A stretch of 64,000 bases of DNA, taken from NCBI RefSeq assembly GCF_022695985.1, contig NZ_JAAPBF010000008.1:1-64000 (forward strand), given 5' to 3'. Source of the DNA: Streptomyces sp. NP-1717. GTDB taxonomy: Bacteria; Actinomycetota; Actinomycetes; Streptomycetales; Streptomycetaceae. The position numbers and the translations under genes were made by a program. Numbering within the stretch: the first letter of the stretch is position 1; each line of letters begins with the position of its first letter. Positions 1 to 8,405 of the stretch are shown piece by piece. Under the pieces are notes generated by a model that was given only the letters and a program-made list of their open reading frames with translations, was not told where the DNA came from and did not search any database.

Positions 1-12
1 CAGGAGAAAGCG

Positions 13-738
13 ATGAAGCAGGAAAAGACAACGCTCGACGCCCCACCGGCGCCGGTCGCCGCGGCCGCTCCCGCGGCGAGGCCGGCGGCACCCGTGCCGG
101 ATCCGTCCACCGGCCCCCGGGCCACCGAGCCGGCCATGCTGGGCTTCGGCGGATTCCTGCTCGGCTCCATCTCGCTCGCCTTCTACCTGAAGGACGTCAG
201 CATCCCGGCCAACTCCCTGGTGGCCTCCCTGCCCATCATGGTGTTCAGCAGCACCATCATGCTGCTGATGGCCTCGGTCTGGGCGATGCGCCTGGGCGAC
301 GGGATCTTCGCGGCCGTGTACGGGCTCTTCGGGACCTTCTGGCTGAGCTTCTCCATCCTCAGTCTCGCCCTGAACAACAACTGGATGGGCGAGTTCGAGA
401 ACATCGAACAACGCCAGGCCACCGCCAACTTCGTCCTGGTGTGGGCCATCGTGATCATCCTGTTGACGCTGACGACCCTGCGACTCCCGCGGATCTTCAC
501 GTTCCTCTTCGTGGTCGTCTCCACGACCCTGCTCGTTCTGTACGGCTCGATCGAGCAGGCCATCGACCAGATGGTCAACAACCCCACCAAGCCCGACGAC
601 CCGTGGCTGATCTACGTCGGCATCACGACGATGTTCCTCTTCATCGTGCTCGGCATGTACATCTTCGCCGCCTTCATGCACCAGGCGACCGGCGCCAAGC
701 GCCTTCCCCTGGGCAAGCCGCTGGTCAAGGGCCGCTGA
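13..738 (+). CDS. GPR1/FUN34/YaaH (SatP-like) acetate permease
   Basis: Predicted inner-membrane carrier of 241 residues for acetate or related small acids. After a Pro/Ala-rich, probably disordered N-terminus (residues 1-40), about six hydrophobic helices follow, with the charged tail KRLPLGKPLVKGR at the end. The first helix starts with EPAMLGFGGF, a degenerate form of the NPAPLG signature of the family. The final helix carries FAAFMHQATG, a position where family members usually have a comparable conserved stretch. An AGGAG ribosome-binding site lies directly upstream of the ATG. The gene sits 50 bp before the SfmD-like gene and probably shares its transcript, so it may supply a precursor to, or belong to the edge of, the biosynthetic cluster. 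Family assignment is fairly firm; substrate is inference. Confidence 0.75.
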   Translation: MKQEKTTLDAPPAPVAAAAPAARPAAPVPDPSTGPRATEPAMLGFGGFLLGSISLAFYLKDVSIPANSLVASLPIMVFSSTIMLLMASVWAMRLGDGIFAAVYGLFGTFWLSFSILSLALNNNWMGEFENIEQRQATANFVLVWAIVIILLTLTTLRLPRIFTFLFVVVSTTLLVLYGSIEQAIDQMVNNPTKPDDPWLIYVGITTMFLFIVLGMYIFAAFMHQATGAKRLPLGKPLVKGR

Positions 739-788
739 GCACGGACGCACGACTCCCCCCGACGTAACGCGTATGAACAGGAGGCACG

Positions 789-1841
789 ATGACCGACTAC
801 CTGCCCCACGTCGCCACCGTCCCCTTTCCCATGCCGCGGCCGGAGGATCTGCCCGTCGACGCCCCGGCGATCGCGGCGGCGGTCCCCACCGCCCTCGCGG
901 CGCCGGCCGCCCGGATGTCCGATCCGGCCGGCCGGACCGGGCTCGCCCAGCTGCTGGCCGCCACCGTGGCCGCCCGCGCCGAACTCGGCCCGGTGCCCAG
1001 CACCCTCGTCGGCGACGACCCGAAGGAGTCGCGGCCGAATCGGGACAACGACCTGGCGTTCGGCATCGAGCGGCACCACGGTGACCCGCTCGCCCTGTTC
1101 GCCGCGGCGCTCCTCAACGCCCAGCACGGCATCGTGGAGATCGCCGAGGAACGGGGGACCGGCCTCGACGAGGCCTCGTGGCACGACCTGCTCGCGGGCT
1201 TCGACGTACTGCTGCGCTGGCCGGCCGATCCCACCCGGCTGCCCGCGCCGCTGCCCGCGCCCGAGTGCCCGCGGTCCGGGAAGCCGGAACCCCTCGACGG
1301 GCTCCGCCGCTGGGTCCGCGGCCACCATGTGTTCATGGTGCTCGCGCAGGGCGGCACCCTCGCCGTGAACAGCCTGAGGGCGGCGGCCGAGGCGGGCGAC
1401 GAGGAGACCGCCGCCGCGGCGGCCGGCGTGGCCTCCCGGGTCATGTGGGCGTGCCGGGCCTCACTTCAGTTCGCCGGGGACGCCAGCCCCGACCAGTACC
1501 AGGCGGAGATCAGGCCCACCCTGATGCCGCCCGTCGCACCCCCGCAGATGAGCGGGCTGCGATGGCGGGACCACGAGGCCCTGGTCGCCGCGCTCACCGG
1601 GTCGAGCGACGCCTGGTCCTGGCTGGCCGAGCGCCGGCCCGGCCCGCTCGAAGACTTCCGGACCGCGCTCGACGCCACGTACGACGCGCACAAAGGCGTG
1701 TGCGGACACTTCGTCGGCAGACAGTCGCCGAGCCTGCTCGCGACCAGCCGGTCCCATCGTCCCGCGGTGGGTGTCATCGAGCAGTTCCACCGACTGCGGG
1801 CGGGCACCCTTCCCGCCGCTCCACTTCCCGACCACAACTGA
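789..1841 (+). CDS. SfmD-like heme 3-methyl-L-tyrosine hydroxylase
   Basis: 350 residues; start fixed by AGGAGG five bases upstream. The C-terminal half holds the signature of SfmD, the saframycin-pathway heme enzyme that hydroxylates 3-methyl-L-tyrosine with peroxide: a first His (H262, in RWRDHEAL), a second His exactly 39 residues later (H301) and a Cys four residues after that (C305, in AHKGVCGHF). As I recall, SfmD ligates heme by two histidines 39 residues apart and ties it to the Cys by one thioether. The spacing here is identical. The segment EQFHRLR near the end and the central LLNAQHGI fit a helical heme-dioxygenase-like fold. The next two genes encode the methyltransferases that act before and after this step in the known pathway, which strengthens the call. 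What cannot be seen is the actual substrate: tyrosine, 3-methyltyrosine or an analogue. Confidence 0.82.
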   Translation: MTDYLPHVATVPFPMPRPEDLPVDAPAIAAAVPTALAAPAARMSDPAGRTGLAQLLAATVAARAELGPVPSTLVGDDPKESRPNRDNDLAFGIERHHGDPLALFAAALLNAQHGIVEIAEERGTGLDEASWHDLLAGFDVLLRWPADPTRLPAPLPAPECPRSGKPEPLDGLRRWVRGHHVFMVLAQGGTLAVNSLRAAAEAGDEETAAAAAGVASRVMWACRASLQFAGDASPDQYQAEIRPTLMPPVAPPQMSGLRWRDHEALVAALTGSSDAWSWLAERRPGPLEDFRTALDATYDAHKGVCGHFVGRQSPSLLATSRSHRPAVGVIEQFHRLRAGTLPAAPLPDHN

Positions 1842-1939
1842 TCCCCAACGGCAACGGACTTCCTGACCACCACAGGTGTCGCGACCGCACACACCAGTGA
1901 CCGGCAGAGACCCATCCACATCCGAGAGGCAGGGCACTC

Positions 1940-3001
1940 ATGACCACCGCACCCACCCAGCACGGCGGGCCCATCGAGCTCGACATGGACGGCCTGTCCC
2001 GGATTCTCTTCGGGCATGCGGCTTTCCAGTACCTCAACGCGGCCTGTGAACTGGGCCTGCCGGACCTGGTCGCCGAGAAGCAGGAGCTGACCCGGGAAGA
2101 GATCCGCGACGCCCTGAGCCTTCAGGACCGCGCCGTCGACATCCTCCTCCTCGGCTGCACCTCGCTGGGCATCCTCGTCAAGCAGGACGGTCTGTACCGA
2201 CTGGCCGGGGTCGTCAAGGACCTCATGGACGAGGGCGACTGGCAGCGCTTCAAGGACACCGTCGCCTTCGAGCAGTACATCGTGTACGAGGGCCAGCTCG
2301 ACTTCACCGACTCGCTCCGCGAGAACCGCAACGTCGGTCTGCGCCGGGTCCGCGGCTCCGGCCGTGACCTCTACCACCGGCTCGCCGAGAACCCGCACAT
2401 GGAGCAGGTGTTCTACCGCTACATGCGGTCCTGGTCCGAGCTGGCCAACAAGCACCTCGTCCAGGAACTCGACCTCTCCGGCCGCAAGCACCTGCTGGAC
2501 TGCGGCGGCGGCGACGCGGTGAACGCCATCGCGCTCGCCCAGGCCAACCCGGACCTCAAGGTCACCGTCTTCGAGATCCCGGCCTCCGGCACCATAGCCG
2601 AGAAGAAGATCGCCCAGGCGGGGGTGAGCGACCAGGTCTCCGTCATCACCGGTGACATGTTCAGCGACGCGCTGCCCACCGGTCCCGACGTGGTGATGTT
2701 CGCCCACCAGATGGTCATCTGGACACCGGACGAGAACACCGAACTGCTCCGTCGCGCCTACGAGGTGCTGCCCGAAGGCGGTCAACTGGTCATCTTCAAC
2801 TCCATGTCCAACGACGAGGGTGACGGCCCGGTCGTCGCCGCGCTCGACAGCGTCTACTTCGCCGCGCTGCCGGCCGAGGGCGGCATGATCTACTCCTGGG
2901 CGACGCACGAGCGGTCCCTGCGCGCGGCCGGGTTCAGCACCCTCAAGCGCATCCCCTTCCCGGGCTGGACCCCGCACGGCGTCATCGTCGCCACCAAGTA
3001 G
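1940..3001 (+). CDS. SfmM2-like C-methyltransferase (tyrosine 3-methylation)
   Basis: 353 residues. N-terminal dimerisation/winged-helix region (about 1-110), then a class I SAM fold with motif I LLDCGGGDAVNA near residue 185 and the acidic loop VFEIPA after strand 2. This is the layout of the O-methyltransferase/CrtF superfamily. The usual catalytic His-Asp pair of O-methyltransferases (HxxHDW) is replaced by HQMVIWTPDE, which argues for C- rather than O-methylation. In saframycin biosynthesis SfmM2 makes 3-methyltyrosine for SfmD. Adjacency to an SfmD-like gene (98 bp) and to a second methyltransferase of the O-type suggests the same role here. The ATG at 1940 is preceded by a purine-rich AGAGGCAGGG. 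Family is clear; the specific reaction is inferred from context. Confidence 0.7.
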   Translation: MTTAPTQHGGPIELDMDGLSRILFGHAAFQYLNAACELGLPDLVAEKQELTREEIRDALSLQDRAVDILLLGCTSLGILVKQDGLYRLAGVVKDLMDEGDWQRFKDTVAFEQYIVYEGQLDFTDSLRENRNVGLRRVRGSGRDLYHRLAENPHMEQVFYRYMRSWSELANKHLVQELDLSGRKHLLDCGGGDAVNAIALAQANPDLKVTVFEIPASGTIAEKKIAQAGVSDQVSVITGDMFSDALPTGPDVVMFAHQMVIWTPDENTELLRRAYEVLPEGGQLVIFNSMSNDEGDGPVVAALDSVYFAALPAEGGMIYSWATHERSLRAAGFSTLKRIPFPGWTPHGVIVATK

Positions 3002-3015
3002 TTCCCCGTTCCAGC

Positions 3016-3056
3016 GGATCCCACCCGGCCGCCCGCGCGGCGGCCGGGCGGGATCC
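3016..3056 (+). terminator. GC-rich hairpin between the two methyltransferase genes
   Basis: Arms 3024-3033 and 3039-3048 (CCCGGCCGCC / GGCGGCCGGG) around the loop CGCGC. An outer GGATCCC/GGGATCC pair (3016-3022, 3050-3056) extends it. No T-run follows, so it could attenuate or stabilise the transcript rather than end it. Confidence 0.4.
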
Positions 3057-3093
3057 CGTCCCGTCCCACTCCTACGAACAAGGAGGTGACAGC

Positions 3094-4137
3094 GTGCTCA
3101 ACCCACAACTCCGGGACGACGCCGCACGGATGCGCATGCTGCTCTACGGCCAACTCGTGTCGAGGGCGGTCTGCACGGCGGTGAAGCTCGGCCTGCCGGA
3201 GGCGCTGGCCGGTGGCCCCCGCTCCGCCGAGGACCTCGCCGGAGAGGTGGCCGCCCACCCACTCGCCCTGCGCAGGCTGCTCCGCGCCCTCGTCCCCTTC
3301 GACGTCTTCACCGAAGAGACCGACGGCACCTTCCGACTGACCGAGCTCGGCGCCACCCTGCTGCCGGCCACCCCCGGTACGGCACGCCCCACCGCCATGC
3401 TGCTCGGCGGCGAAGTCGGCCGCACCTGGGGCGAGTTCGAACACACCGTCCGCACCGGCGACTCGGCGTTCCAGCTGATCCACGACTGCGAACTCTTCGA
3501 GCACCTGGAGCGGCGGCCCGAGCGGCGCGAGGTCTTCGACCGTTCCCAGGAGGCCGGGCTGCGCCTGGAACTCGACGAGATCTTCGAGGCCGTCACCTTC
3601 GACGGCTACCCGCGGATCGTGGACGTCGGCGGCGGCAACGGCCATCTCATGTGCGAACTGCTGCTGCGCACCCCGGGCAGCACCGGCGTCGTGGTGGACC
3701 TGCCCGGTACCGTCGCGCTCGCCGAGAAGCGGATCGTCGAGGGGAACCTCGTCGACCGTTGCACCGCCACCGCGGGAGACTTCTTCAGCTCCGTGACTCC
3801 GGGAGCGGACCTCTACATTCTCAGCCACATCCTGCACGACTGGGGTGACGACAGCGCGGTCTCGATCCTCCGTACCTGCGCCGCGGCCATGCCCCCGCAC
3901 GGGCGGATCATGGTGATCGACCTGCTCACCGACGCCGACTCGCCCGAAGGCGGACGACACCGGCTCCCCGCCCTGATGGACCTCTACATGCTCTCCCTCT
4001 TCGGGGCCTCCGGCGGTCGGGAGCGCACCACCGGGGAGTTCACCGCGCTGCTCGCCGCCGCCGGGCTGGAGCCGGCGGAGACCCTGGTGCTGCCCAGCGG
4101 CATGGCAGTCATCACGGCCCGTCCGCTCGCCGCCTGA
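3094..4137 (+). CDS. SfmM3-like O-methyltransferase
   Basis: 347 residues, GTG start behind a near-perfect AAGGAGGTGA. N-terminal winged-helix dimerisation domain (about 10-95) and C-terminal SAM-binding domain with motif I IVDVGGGNGHL (about residue 170) and the catalytic motif HILHDWGDD (about 245), in which the first His of HDW is the general base of this family. This contrasts with the preceding gene, where the motif is lost. In the saframycin and naphthyridinomycin pathways an enzyme of this kind methylates the phenol of 3-hydroxy-5-methyltyrosine or its precursor. Position directly after the SfmD- and SfmM2-like genes supports the same task. A different phenolic substrate is possible. 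Confidence 0.78.
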   Translation: MLNPQLRDDAARMRMLLYGQLVSRAVCTAVKLGLPEALAGGPRSAEDLAGEVAAHPLALRRLLRALVPFDVFTEETDGTFRLTELGATLLPATPGTARPTAMLLGGEVGRTWGEFEHTVRTGDSAFQLIHDCELFEHLERRPERREVFDRSQEAGLRLELDEIFEAVTFDGYPRIVDVGGGNGHLMCELLLRTPGSTGVVVDLPGTVALAEKRIVEGNLVDRCTATAGDFFSSVTPGADLYILSHILHDWGDDSAVSILRTCAAAMPPHGRIMVIDLLTDADSPEGGRHRLPALMDLYMLSLFGASGGRERTTGEFTALLAAAGLEPAETLVLPSGMAVITARPLAA

Positions 4138-4159
4138 ACGACGTGGTCGAAAACCGCTC

Positions 4160-4182
4160 CCGAGCGGCCGCCGGCCGCTCGG
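4160..4182 (+). terminator. Short GC-rich inverted repeat before the exporter gene
   Basis: CCGAGCGGCCG (4160-4170) and its complement CGGCCGCTCGG (4172-4182) with almost no loop. Lies in the 84 bp between methyltransferase and exporter. May be a weak attenuator. Confidence 0.3.
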
Positions 4183-4221
4183 TCGGCGTATCACCCTCCG
4201 TCGCTGGATAGGCACTCCGAC

Positions 4222-5889
4222 ATGAGTCAAGACGCCACCTTCACCCCGCCCGAGCGTGCCGGAAAACGCGAATGGACAGCCCTCGGCGTCCTCGCCTTAC
4301 CGGCGCTGCTCATCACCCTCGACAACACGGTGCTGCACCTGGCGGTTCCGCATCTCAGCGCGAGCATCGACCCCAGCGGTCTGCAACTGCTCTGGATCGT
4401 CGACATCTACAGCTTCCTCATCGCCGGCCTGCTGATCATCGCGGGCACCCTCGGTGACCGGGTGGGGCGTCGTCGGCTGCTGTTGATCGGGGCGGCGGGC
4501 TTCGGATTGGCCTCACTGCTCACGGCGTTCTCCTCCAGCGCGGAGATGCTGATCGTCAGCCGGGCGCTGCTCGGTATCGCCGGGGCGACCCTCATGCCGT
4601 CCTCGATGTCGCTGATCCGCAACATGTTCGCCGACCCACGGCAGCGGTCCGTCGCCTTCAGCGTCTGGATCGCCTGCTTCCTGGTGGGCGGGGCGATCGG
4701 CCCCATGGTCGGCGGTGCGATGCTGGAACACTTCTGGTGGGGCTCCGTCTTCCTGCTGAGCGTGCCCGCGATGGTGCTGCTGCTGATCGTGGGGCCGGTG
4801 CTGCTCCCCGAGTACCGGGATCCGAACCCGGGCAGGATCGACCCCGCGAGCGTGCTGCTGCTGGTGACCTCCCTGCTCTCGACGGTCTACGGACTCAAGG
4901 TGCTCGCGGGTGAGGGTGTCGAGCCACTGCCGGTGGTGCTGCTCGTGGCCGGACTCGGGCTGGCCGTGGTCTTCGCCTCGCGCCAGCGACGTATCAGGCA
5001 TCCCCTGCTGGAGCCCGGACTGTTCCGCGAGCGCACCTTCGCCGTCTCCCTCGGCGCCATGGCCCTCGCCCTGTTCGTGATGTCGGGATCGCAGTTTTTC
5101 ATCGCGCAGTATCTGCAGATGGTGGTGGGTCTGTCCCCGCTGGAGACGGGTCTGTCCTCGCTGCCCGGGAGCGTCGGCGGCGTGGTCGGGGCCCTGTGCG
5201 CCCCGCTGGCGCTGCGGTGGATGCGGTCCGCGTACGTGATGACGGCAGGCCTGTCGATCGCCGTCGTCGGTTTCGCCGTGCTGACCCAGGTCCAGACGGA
5301 GAACGGACTGATCCCGGTGATGATCGCCCTGGGGCTGCTCAACTTCGGTGTGGCACCGACCATCGCGCTCGGTACCGACATGATGATCGCGTCCGCACCC
5401 CCGGAGAAGGCCGGGGCGGTCTCCGCGATCTCCGAGACGTGTCATGAACTCGGCCTGGGTATGGGCATCGCGATCCTCGGCAGCGTCGGGACCGCCGTGT
5501 ACCGCGGCGAGGTCTCCGGCACATTGCCCGAAGGGCTGCCCGCCGACGCGGCGTCGCGCGTCCAGGACACGATCGGTTCGGCCGTGTACGAGGCCGGACG
5601 GCTGCCCGGTGAGCTGGGCACGGTCGTTCTCGACGCCGCCCGGGCGGCCTTCACCGACGCCCTGTTCTACGTCAGCGTGATCTGTACGGTGGTCACCCTG
5701 CTGACCGTGATCACGGTCGCGGTACTGCTGGGTCCGCTGTCCAAGGACGGCGGTCACGGCGGCGGTGAGGGCGATGGCGGTGACGGCACCGCCGGGGGCA
5801 CCGCTTCCGACGAGCCCTTGGAGACGGCCGACCCGCGCATGGCTGATTACCGCCGACAGGCGGCGGCACCGGAGGACCGGGCGCACTGA
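4222..5889 (+). CDS. DHA2-type MFS drug exporter (EmrB/QacA family), copy 1
   Basis: 555 residues with about 14 hydrophobic segments and a Gly/Asp-rich hydrophilic tail. Motif A of the major facilitator superfamily is visible as GDRVGRRRLLLIG (about residues 76-88). Motif C of the antiporters is present as the VGGAIGPMVGG stretch in helix 5, and D34 in helix 1 (LITLDNTVL) matches motif D1 of the 14-TM QacA group. It probably expels the cluster's product or an intermediate by proton antiport and gives self-resistance. Its closest relative in the window is the convergently placed exporter at 9.3-11.0 kb, with which it shares long identical stretches. It ends in a strong hairpin, so it closes the first operon. 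Confidence 0.85.
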   Translation: MSQDATFTPPERAGKREWTALGVLALPALLITLDNTVLHLAVPHLSASIDPSGLQLLWIVDIYSFLIAGLLIIAGTLGDRVGRRRLLLIGAAGFGLASLLTAFSSSAEMLIVSRALLGIAGATLMPSSMSLIRNMFADPRQRSVAFSVWIACFLVGGAIGPMVGGAMLEHFWWGSVFLLSVPAMVLLLIVGPVLLPEYRDPNPGRIDPASVLLLVTSLLSTVYGLKVLAGEGVEPLPVVLLVAGLGLAVVFASRQRRIRHPLLEPGLFRERTFAVSLGAMALALFVMSGSQFFIAQYLQMVVGLSPLETGLSSLPGSVGGVVGALCAPLALRWMRSAYVMTAGLSIAVVGFAVLTQVQTENGLIPVMIALGLLNFGVAPTIALGTDMMIASAPPEKAGAVSAISETCHELGLGMGIAILGSVGTAVYRGEVSGTLPEGLPADAASRVQDTIGSAVYEAGRLPGELGTVVLDAARAAFTDALFYVSVICTVVTLLTVITVAVLLGPLSKDGGHGGGEGDGGDGTAGGTASDEPLETADPRMADYRRQAAAPEDRAH

Positions 5890-5917
5890 CCTTCCCGGGG
5901 TCTCCCCGGGAAGGTCA
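5887..5917 (+). terminator. Terminator after exporter copy 1
   Basis: Perfect 14-bp arms (5887-5900 and 5904-5917) around the loop TCT. The left arm starts inside the stop codon of the exporter. Confidence 0.75.
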
Positions 5918-6359
5918 ACGGCGCCTGTGCGGTCGCCGCCCGAAAGTCGGCCGCATCGACCATCACGACGGTCCGCGCATTGCGGCCTCGGACCGCTCCC
6001 GCCCTGCCGGGGACTACGGGACAGCTCTTAGGGTCACAACACCGATGGGTCAAGGGCGAATTCTCGACGATGTGCCGCTCGGTCTCCTTGTCCGGGAATG
6101 GAAGTCGGATTCCGCGTAAGCCCTTGCGAATCCCATGGCCACAGCGGGAGTTGCTCTCCCATGCGCATCACCGGAACGCTGAAACAACTCGCGTCCGCGG
6201 AGTCAACTTGACCCCAACATTCCACTTACACAGAGAGATCCAATAATCGTTTCATTTCCAACGTCATGCCATAAGCTTCCGATCGGCTGATGCCGGACCA
6301 GTCGGCGGATGGCCAAGATCAACTGTGCTCCGTTCCAGTACATGCGAGGAGTCGCGTAC
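5918..6359. other. Intergenic region upstream of the exported oxidase
   Basis: 442 bp without a convincing gene. Base composition falls towards the oxidase start (for example around 6240-6300), as expected for a promoter region. No clear -35/-10 pair or operator could be fixed by eye. Confidence 0.4.
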
Positions 6360-7979
6360 ATGTCTGAATTGAACCGCCGTGGGTTACTTACTCGTGCCGC
6401 ACTCGCCGGGGCCGGCCTGGTCGCGGCGGATGCCTTAGTAGGCGCTCGGCCCGCGACCGCGGCGGGGAGGGGGACGACGAGCGGACCATGCACTCCGGCG
6501 TTCGACTCCGTCACCATAAAGCCCGGGGACTCCCGCTACGAGAGCTTCGTGCGCGCGCACAACACCCGCTTCACCAACCGCCCCGACCAGGTGACCATCG
6601 CGACCACCCCGGCCCATGTCGCCGAGGCGCTCGGCAAGGCCGTCGCGGCCGGCCGGCAGGTCACCGTCCGCTCCGGCGGCCACTGCCTGGAGAACTTCAC
6701 CACGTGGTCCGGGGTCAAGGACCTCATCGACCTCTCGCAGATGACGGACGTCTACTTCGACGAGCGGCGCAGGGCCTTCGCCGTGGGGCCGGGCGCGATC
6801 GTGGCCCCGACGCAGAACACGCTCTTCAAGGGCTGGGGCGTCACCATTCCCTCCGCGGGCTGCTCGGAGGTGGGCCTCGGCGGGCACATACTCGGCGGCG
6901 GCTACAACTTCTACTCGCGCATCCACGGCATCGCCGTCGACCACCTCTACGCCGTCGAGGTCGTCGTGGTGGGCGCCGACGGACAGCCCCGCATCGTCGT
7001 GGCGACGCGCGAGGCCAACGACCCCAACCGGGACCTGTGGTGGGCGCACACGGGCGGCGGAGGCGGCAACTTCGGCGTGGTCACGCGGTACTGGATGCGT
7101 ACGCCGGGAGTGGACACCGCCGACCCCACCAAGCTCCTTCCCCGTGGCTCCGATCAGCGGACCCGTACGGTGCAGTGGTCGTGGGACACCCTGTCGCAGC
7201 AGTCGTTCACCACACTCATCCGCAACTACTGCCAGTGGTACGAGCGCAACAGCGCCCCCGGGGCGAAGGAGGTCCAGGTATGGGCGTCCTTCTCCGCCTC
7301 GCACGTGTCGGCCGGCGTGATCGGCCTGATGGCCGGTGTCTCCAAGTCGGTCGAGGGCGGCGAGGCCATGCTCGACGGGCTGTTCGACGCGGTCACCGCC
7401 GGTGCCGGCGTCACGCCCGCGACGGACTCCAGGTCCGAACTGGCGTGGATCGACCGGGACAACTGGTTCTGGGGTCCTCCCGGCCGCCAGAAGGACAAGA
7501 CCTCGGATCTGAAGAAGAGTTACACCGATGAGCAGATAGCGACGATCTACCGCTATCTCCACGACGACTCCATCAGCAATCCCGGTGCACAGGTGAACCT
7601 GGCCGCCCTCGGCGGCAAGATCAACAGCGTGAGCGCCGACGCGACCGCCTATGTGCACCGCGACTCCATCCTGCGCACCTACTTCACCCCCGGTGTGTGG
7701 CGGGCGGAGGCGGACGACGCCGCGCACGTGGCCTGGGTGCGCAAGTGCTACCGGGACGTCTACAAGCGGACCGGCGGTGTTCCGGTGCCCGACGCGATCA
7801 ACGCGGGCGCCTACATCAACTATCCGGACGTCGACCTCGCCGACCCGGAGTGGAACACCTCCAACACGCCGTGGCACGGGCTGTATTACGGCGCGAACTA
7901 CGCGCGTCTGCAGCGGATCAAGAGGGCCTACGACCCCCGCGAGGTGTTCCGCCACCCGCTGTCGATCCGCCCCAGCTGA
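6360..7979 (+). CDS. Exported berberine-bridge-type FAD oxidase (NapU/SfmCy2-like role)
   Basis: 539 residues from the ATG that follows GAGGAG. The N-terminus (LNRRGLLTRAALAGAGLVAA...ATAAG) is a twin-arginine signal peptide, so the folded flavoprotein is exported. FAD_binding_4 domain: RSGGHC with H108 as the 8-alpha-histidyl anchor, and GCSEVGLGGHILGGG with C168 as the likely 6-S-cysteinyl anchor, that is, bicovalent FAD. The C-terminal BBE domain ends with NYARLQRIKRAYDPREVFRHPLS. In saframycin and naphthyridinomycin producers, secreted FAD-linked oxidoreductases (SfmCy2, NapU) act on the exported, matured product. This gene beside an SfmD-like cassette fits that job. The Tat export and the FAD anchors are seen; the substrate is inferred. 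Confidence 0.8.
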   Translation: MSELNRRGLLTRAALAGAGLVAADALVGARPATAAGRGTTSGPCTPAFDSVTIKPGDSRYESFVRAHNTRFTNRPDQVTIATTPAHVAEALGKAVAAGRQVTVRSGGHCLENFTTWSGVKDLIDLSQMTDVYFDERRRAFAVGPGAIVAPTQNTLFKGWGVTIPSAGCSEVGLGGHILGGGYNFYSRIHGIAVDHLYAVEVVVVGADGQPRIVVATREANDPNRDLWWAHTGGGGGNFGVVTRYWMRTPGVDTADPTKLLPRGSDQRTRTVQWSWDTLSQQSFTTLIRNYCQWYERNSAPGAKEVQVWASFSASHVSAGVIGLMAGVSKSVEGGEAMLDGLFDAVTAGAGVTPATDSRSELAWIDRDNWFWGPPGRQKDKTSDLKKSYTDEQIATIYRYLHDDSISNPGAQVNLAALGGKINSVSADATAYVHRDSILRTYFTPGVWRAEADDAAHVAWVRKCYRDVYKRTGGVPVPDAINAGAYINYPDVDLADPEWNTSNTPWHGLYYGANYARLQRIKRAYDPREVFRHPLSIRPS

Positions 7980-7989
7980 TCCGGCGTCG

Positions 7990-8041
7990 ACACGGGGCAT
8001 CCACCGGCCGGTTCACCAACCGGCCGGTGGATGCCCCGTGT
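7990..8041 (+). terminator. Long perfect hairpin after the oxidase gene
   Basis: 24-bp perfectly complementary arms (7990-8013, 8018-8041) around the loop CACC, 10 bp after the oxidase stop codon. Very stable. A factor-independent terminator without T-run, as is common in Streptomyces. Confidence 0.75.
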
Positions 8042-8405
8042 TCGTACGCACCGGCAGTCCGCTCCTGTGGGAAGAGATCCGGCACGGGAACGGCGGAGCT
8101 GCGCGGCGGACGGCGGAAACGGGCCAGGGTCCTGTGTGCCGGGACTCGGGAAAGCCGGAAAAGTGGCCCCATTCCACCACGCTGACCTGCGCTTCTCATG
8201 CGGACCGGCCCGACCGGGGCTGATTCGGACCGCCTTGACACCCCCCACCGGTCATGAGTTTGTTTACGCGTCCTAGCAAGATTTCGACCACCCCGGAGAA
8301 AGCTCCCGGCCCCGCTCTCGCACAGTGGCCGCCATGGCCTCTGTCGTGGCCCGGCCGGTCGAGCGACCGGGGCCAAGGGTGTCGCAGACACGACAGGGAG
8401 ATCGA
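8042..8405. other. Intergenic region with possible promoter for the methyltransferase
   Basis: 364 bp without a convincing gene. TTGACA at 8235-8240 could be a -35 box; the matching -10 is poor (TTTGTT after 18 bp). Nothing else stands out. Confidence 0.3.

Noticed and set aside
13-738. Idea that the acetate-type permease is a microbial rhodopsin
   Set aside because: Six helices rather than seven, no retinal lysine in a last helix, and a YaaH-like signature at the first helix.
2890-4230. 446-codon minus-strand frame over the O-methyltransferase gene
   Set aside because: Gly/Glu/Arg-rich with no motif, fully overlapped by a gene with clear SAM and catalytic motifs and a strong ribosome-binding site.
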